From Mallotus nudiflorus (lineage: Eukaryota > Streptophyta > Magnoliopsida > Malpighiales > Euphorbiaceae), in the NCBI GenBank assembly GCA_947683625.1, contig CANTUR010001074.1, forward strand, positions 222,304 to 286,303: a stretch of 64,000 nucleotides of DNA. Reading direction: 5' to 3'. The notes beneath the pieces were generated by a model, which saw nothing but the letters and a program-made list of their open reading frames with translations, was not told where the DNA came from and made no database searches. Made by a program: the position numbers and the translations under genes. Positions 58,538 through 64,000 of the stretch are shown here, one piece after another (within the stretch, counting starts at the first letter, position 1; every line of letters starts with the position of its first letter).

Positions 58538-61327
58538 AAGGAAAAGGTCCAAATATGAACTTAATGTTTATTTCAATTTTCATTTTGACATTTTATATTT
58601 TTTGAAGTCCAGTTATGACCCTAAAGTTATCAATTCTGGTACATTTAAACACCACACATTTTACGATGTTAAATTTTTAATTAGAACTGAGGAATAATGT
58701 CCAAAAATGATCCTCTTGTTTACTCCAAAATTTCATTTTGACATCTTATATTTTTAATTGAATAAAAAAATTAAATTTAATAATTTATTTTTACTTTTAA
58801 ATTTCAAGAATAAATTATTTGAGCTTCAATTTTTTATTTTTTTAAAATTGAATTAAAATTATTAATTAAATTATGAATAATAAATGCATAAATTATTTAT
58901 AATGCTAAATGGTTGAACAATTTTTATATTTATTATAGTTTTTTATGTGGTATTAAACACATATATTATACTTTAATTATAAATAAATATTTATGTTATT
59001 TATACTTTATGATTTTATTTTAATATATAGTTATTTTTTGTACCACTAGAATGATAGAAAAATATAAAAAAATTGGCAACTAAAATCAATAATAAATATT
59101 GAAATAATTAATTTTTTAACAAAATGATGGAATATATAAACAAAACTAAAATATAATAATTAGTTTACATTATATCTTAGTTTATATGTATTGAAATTAA
59201 AATTTTCATTAAATTTATAAAATAATTAAAATTTGAAACTTGAATAATTGAGAAAAGGTGCAAATACCCCTTGATATTTTGACCTAATTGTAGATAAATT
59301 ATTAATATTTTTAGAGGTTCAATTACACCTTTAACGTTATAAAATTGGATCATATAAGTATGTATTTTTGTTAGACACTAACAATCATCTACATAACTTG
59401 TAGGGCTAGAAACATTAATGGTTCATATGCGATTAAGTTAAAATATCAAGAGGGTATTTTCACATTTTTCCTATTTTATTATAACATGATATATTTTTAT
59501 AAACTATCACTATTTTTTGTTAATTTAAAATTATTTTATGTAAAAATAGTTTAGATAATTTCAATTTATATAATTAGAAATACTATAAAATTATTTTCAT
59601 AAAATTTGTTAGTTTTGATTTAATTATTTACTTATTAAATTTAATATAGTAAAACTTATAAAATTATGTTATCTAATTTGATTTATATTCGATAAACTAT
59701 AAGTAGACCCAATTAAAATAGAAAAAAATATATTTTTAATAAAATTATTACTTAATTTTGTTGGAACCATATTTTAAATTAAATTAGAATTATATGTTAA
59801 TTAATTTCATTTTTATGAGAGATAAAATAGAAGTTAACTTAATTAAAATAGGAAATATATTTTCAATTAAAATAGAATTACATTTTAATTGTTTTAATTT
59901 TTAGAGATAAAACAACAGTTAAGCTAATTATAATAGTAAACATATTTTCAATTATATTAAAATTAAAATGATATTTTAATTAATTTAATTTTTATTAGAG
60001 ATAAAATAGAAGTTATCCTAATTATAATAGAAAATATATTTTTAATTAAATTAAAATTTTTATTAGAAATAAGATAGAAGTTAACCTAATTAAAATAGGA
60101 AACATGCTTTCAATTAATTTAAAATTATATTTTAATTAATTTAATTTTTATTAGGGTTAAAATAGAAGTTATCTAATTAAAATGGAAAGTAGACTTTCAA
60201 TCAAACTAAAATTATATTTTAATTAATTTAATTTTTTATAGTAAATAACTAAATTGTTCAAGCATTATATAATAATGCCCCCTCCCTCCCTTTTCATATA
60301 TTTATATATATTATAGATATTTAGTTAATATTACAGTAAACCCAATCAATAGTGCCACCTAAAATGTCACATCAACATCTTATATACTCAATTTTGACCA
60401 AATTAAGTTTGGGCTAAAATTTCTGCTGATTTGTTAAATTTTGACATTTTTATCAAGATTTTAAAAGTGGATTAAAATTGCAAAAAGTTAAAAAAGTTTG
60501 AATTTTTTAGACCAATAGAACTTTATATAATTAATCAAAATTTTACCATCCTACATCTAATTTTTGTATTATAAGGTCTACTTATATTTTATCAAATATA
60601 AATCAAATTAGATAACATAATTTTATAAGTCTTACTATATTAAATTTAATAAGTAAATAATTAAAAATCAAAACTAACAAATTTTATGAAATTAATTTTA
60701 TAGTATTTCTAATTATATAATTGAAATTATTTTAACTATTTTTACATACAATAATTTTAAATTAACAAAAAATAGTGATAGTTTACAAAAATATATCAAG
60801 TTATAATAAAATAGGGAAAAGGTGCAAATTCCCCCTTGATTTTTTGACCTAATTGCAGGTGAACTATTAATATTTCTGAGCCCCACAAGCCATGTAGATG
60901 GATGTTAATGTCTAATGGAGAGAGGTGCTTATATGGTCCAATTTGATAATGTTAAGGGTGTAATTGAACCTCTAAAAACATTAATAGTTTATCTAGGATT
61001 AAGTCAAAACATTAAGAGGGTATTTGTACATTTTTCCTAAATAATTTATTCTTAAAATTTAAAGTAAAAATAAAATGGTTGAAATATTAAATTTAATTGT
61101 GTTCCAAATAAAAAACTTAAAGTGTCAAAATGAGAATTGGAGTAAATATGAGGGTCATTTATGGACATTGTCCCTTAGTTCTAATAAAAAAATTTAACAC
61201 TATTAAATATAGTGTTTAAATGCACCAAATTTGAGAACTTTAAGGTCATAATTGGATTTCAAAAAACATAAAGTGTCAAAGTGAGAATTGAGGTAAATAA
61301 TAGAGTCATATTTGGACCTTTTCCCTT
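58538..61327. mobile_element. Fold-back DNA element with long inverted arms
   Basis: The unit is 2,790 bp. It starts AAGGAAAAGGTCCAAATATG and ends with its reverse complement (GGACCTTTTCCCTT). It is flanked by GAATAT at 58532-58537 and 61328-61333. The left arm segments 58538-58830 and 59250-59715 pair with 61327-61045 and 61040-60575; the left arm has about 420 extra bases. The loop (59716-60574) is AT-rich with degenerate repeats. No protein is encoded. It resembles a fold-back or non-autonomous MULE-type element; the superfamily is not settled, as a 6-bp duplication is shorter than the usual 8-9. Confidence 0.75.
59716..60300. repeat. Degenerate tandem repeats in the fold-back loop
   Basis: The phrase AGATAAAATAGAAGTTA...CTAATTA recurs about five times (near 59825, 59910, 60000, 60070 and 60155) with spacings of roughly 70-95 bases. 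The units are AT-rich and vary in length. Confidence 0.6.
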
Positions 61328-61333
61328 GAATAT

Positions 61334-61649
61334 TCCATTAACAAGTAGTATATATATATATAAACCTATTTAAATTTATTTTCATATATTTTTTTGTGAC
61401 AATTTTGTACAAAACAATAAATCATTAAAATCCATGTGATGGCCTGTTTGATAATATTTGCTTCGATTTCTCATCTACCAAACAAACATAATGAAAAACC
61501 AAAATCACAAAAAAAAGAAATGAATAAAAGACTTCCTAAATTTTAGTCTATTAACAATACTAAAAAAAAAAAAGTTTAGTGATACTATTAAAACTTTAAC
61601 TATTTTATTTATAGCATCATATAATTTTATATTTATTTTGGTCTATTGG
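61334..61649. other. AT-rich spacer
   Basis: This is a short AT-rich stretch between the fold-back element and LTR 5, with a TA run at 61348-61364. No gene is seen. Confidence 0.5.
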
Positions 61650-63388
61650 TGTCACAACCCAAACCTGAGAGTTATGACCGGCACTAGAGAATGAGAATTC
61701 TCACAAATATGAAATCTGTAGCAAGTCTTAAAAATAAAAACTCATGCAAACGTATCACAAAAATACCTCTAAATTAAAACTTTAATTAATAAAAGGAATA
61801 TCAATATAATAGCATAATAAAATATATTCATACAATTATTCAAATACAGAATCTCGATCTAATACATAACATATAATAAAATAAAATGCACTACTATTGC
61901 AGCGTTTACTAAAATAGAAAAAAATTAATAGTTCAATATTTACATTAGTCGGTCGGGGAGAAAAAAGTTCGGCGAAGAGATCTAATATTGAGATTTAATA
62001 TATATATATATATTAGAATTGAAATCTTAATTTTATACTTCTAGAATTTCTAAAGAACGACTCAATTTAGGATAAGACTTGACTACAATTCAAAATTTAG
62101 GATTAATCCGATATCATATTTTACGAGAATTTTACTGAATATTCGACAGAGTCTTCTCTGTAAAACGGATGTGTCTCTACTAAAAGTAGAGCCGATCTTG
62201 CACAAAAACACACTTTAAATAATCACAAGGCTCAACTACTCGGGTTGGGACCTCGAACTAATGCCCACCCGAGGACCAACATAATTAAAATTAATAAAAT
62301 AATAATAAATACTAATAATTCACCAAAACTCATAAAAATCATAAAATACCACAATTCAATTTATTTAGATAGTAAAAGCATCAAAGACATTTATTTTCAA
62401 AATAAATAATAAAATCCCAAATATAATTAAATAATATTAATAAAATCCATTTTTCAAGTATTTGAAATCCAAAAGCATAAATTACAAATAATTATTTAAA
62501 TTGGTCAAGTATATAATAAAAACAACTAAAAATTCATTTAATCTTTAAAATAATAGATAAAACTATTATTCAAATATATTTTCAGAAATTATTATAAATT
62601 AGCTAAAATAGTAAGTAATTCATAAAAATTATTTTAATACTATTTATTACTCAAAAATTATCCAAAACATAATAATTAACAATAATTTCAATTAAAATAT
62701 AAAAATTTCTAATTTATACTAATTTTTCAAAAAATCCAATTTTTACATAAACATTTGAAAATTCATAATAAAAATTTTTTGGTACGCAATTTCAAAAAAA
62801 AATTCTTTATGAAATATTCTTAAAATAATTAGTAGAATTTATTAAAAATAAAACACATTTTCGAGCTGAGAACATTACTTGTGAATAGTAATCGAGCTCA
62901 AAACAGTGTCCAAATCACAACTATCTCCAAAATTGAACCTAAATACATTTTTGGAAAGCTTACAACTTCAATTTAACTAATCCAAGGTCAATTTAATATG
63001 AATCAAACTAATTAAACTCAAAATTAACAAATCAAATATATGAACCCTAGAACTAATTTCATAAAATCAGAGTTGAATTTGAAGTTGTTTAGGGAAATCA
63101 CCTTAGGGGAAATAAGCCCAAGGAAAGACGAAGAGATTGACACCTCAAGCTTGGCTTGAGGTGGCCGGAGTTGACGCCAATGAAGAAAAGAAAATTCGAC
63201 AAGAAATGAAACCAAAGGAGAGAGAAAGGAAATGATGACGTCGATGGCTGTGCTACTATCTATGCCATCAGGCAATGATTAGGCGACGTCCTACGTGGAG
63301 ATATGGCAGCGACAGCGGTATTGGTTTGGTGTCGGGGCACAGGGAGGGGTTGCTATATAAGGAAGAAGGAGGGAAAGGAGAGGGGAAA
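61650..63388 (+). mobile_element. LTR 5, divergent copy of the 3-kb family, truncated
   Basis: It starts TGTCACAACCC and shares the start block (GACCGGCACTAGAGAATGAG), the TTTTACGAGAATT block and the hairpin (62175-62191) with the other copies, but it is much more diverged. The central part present in LTRs 1-4 is missing, replaced by a TA run at about 62000-62015. Its right end is cut by LTR 6 before the usual ATTACA end. Confidence 0.75.
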
Positions 63389-64000
63389 TGTCACGACCCA
63401 AAATAGGAGCCATGAACGGCGCTAGGGAACGAGAATTCTTTCGAATCCGGAACCCGTAGCAAGCCTAAAAATAAAATAAAACATACAATAATAATAATAA
63501 CCACACTTAATACAGCGAAAATAAAATCATAAATATCAAAATAATAAGCCACCACGGGATTTCAAATCAAATCCATATCTCATCTATATAAATAGATCTG
63601 TTAATACAAGTTTCAGTTCAAATATTTAAAGTACATAACTCACGGCTTTATACAACTACTGCAGTGTCTAGATTATAAAAATAAAACTCAAGACTCAGAT
63701 AAGCAGTTTACATAAAGAAGCCGGGGCGGAAGAAATCCGGCGTACAGGCCTGCTACTGAGGTCTAAGGAAGAACACTCTCCTGAAAAATGGTCAACAAAG
63801 GGGAGTCAGACCTTACTGAGTGAATTACTATAATATATATACATGCATACTAAATGACAATGCACAGTCAACAATATATATAATTATATATACAGACAAA
63901 TACACATAGATGCAATAAAATCATTTTTATATATTTTATCTGAAAACCACTGGTTATGAAGGATCAAATAGAACCCTAGAATATCGCAACCTCAAAGCAG
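63389..64000 (+). mobile_element. LTR 6 of the 3-kb family, cut by the window edge
   Basis: It starts TGTCACGACCC and is very similar to the first 600 bases of LTRs 1 and 2 (CCGGGGCGGAAGAAATCCGG, ACTGCAGTGTCTAG). It interrupts LTR 5. It may be a solo LTR or the 5' LTR of a complete element; the window cannot tell. Confidence 0.88.

Overview
This window is nuclear DNA from a flowering plant, most likely a eudicot. The evidence is a spliced DP-type cell-cycle gene with plant exon structure, an intronless F-box/DUF295 gene, and plant-specific transposon families (Tat-type Ty3/gypsy, PIF/Harbinger, plant L1 LINE). No tRNA, rRNA or CRISPR locus was seen. I cannot name the species. Only two ordinary genes look intact: the DP gene at the left edge (minus strand, 3' end outside the window) and the F-box gene at about 48.9-50.0 kb (minus strand). 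Almost everything else is transposon or AT-rich DNA.

Layout, left to right. (1) 123-2582: DPB-like transcription factor, seven of its exons resolved by splice sites. (2) 4604-14250: a Tat-lineage LTR retrotransposon on the minus strand with two 369-bp LTRs, PBS, PPT and a dead gag-pol. It also carries an intron-containing gene on the opposite strand and a 107/108-bp tandem array next to the 3' LTR. (3) 16875-20054: a 3.2-kb solo LTR with a 5-bp target duplication. (4) 20060-23840: AT-rich DNA with a PPR-like relic. (5) 23844-48671: one broken PIF/Harbinger transposon of about 4.5 kb, blown up to 25 kb by insertions. A second, Tat-like LTR element (23899-41262) sits near its left end and a 3-kb solo LTR (41995-44971) sits in its transposase. 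The Tat-like element itself holds two more solo LTRs (25258-28464 and 32586-35774) and carries antisense PMD-like and DUF7745-like genes. (6) 48878-50035: the F-box gene. (7) 53180-58530: a dead L1-type LINE. (8) 58538-61327: a 2.8-kb fold-back element. (9) 61650-64000: a divergent LTR of the same 3-kb family, cut by another copy that leaves the window.

The order of insertion can be read from duplications: TTA for Harbinger, ATAGT for the Tat-like element inside it, CATGA for the solo LTR inside the pol of that element, and GTGGT for the solo LTR in the Harbinger transposase. The most unusual signals are the two sets of spliced antisense accessory genes in the Tat elements, clusters of short GATC-centred palindromes at several places in the second Tat element, a hairpin that persists in diverged copies of the 3-kb LTR, the long fold-back element, and a 13-bp rather than 5-bp direct repeat flanking the first LTR element. 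All of this was read by eye; exact identities and family names need alignment.
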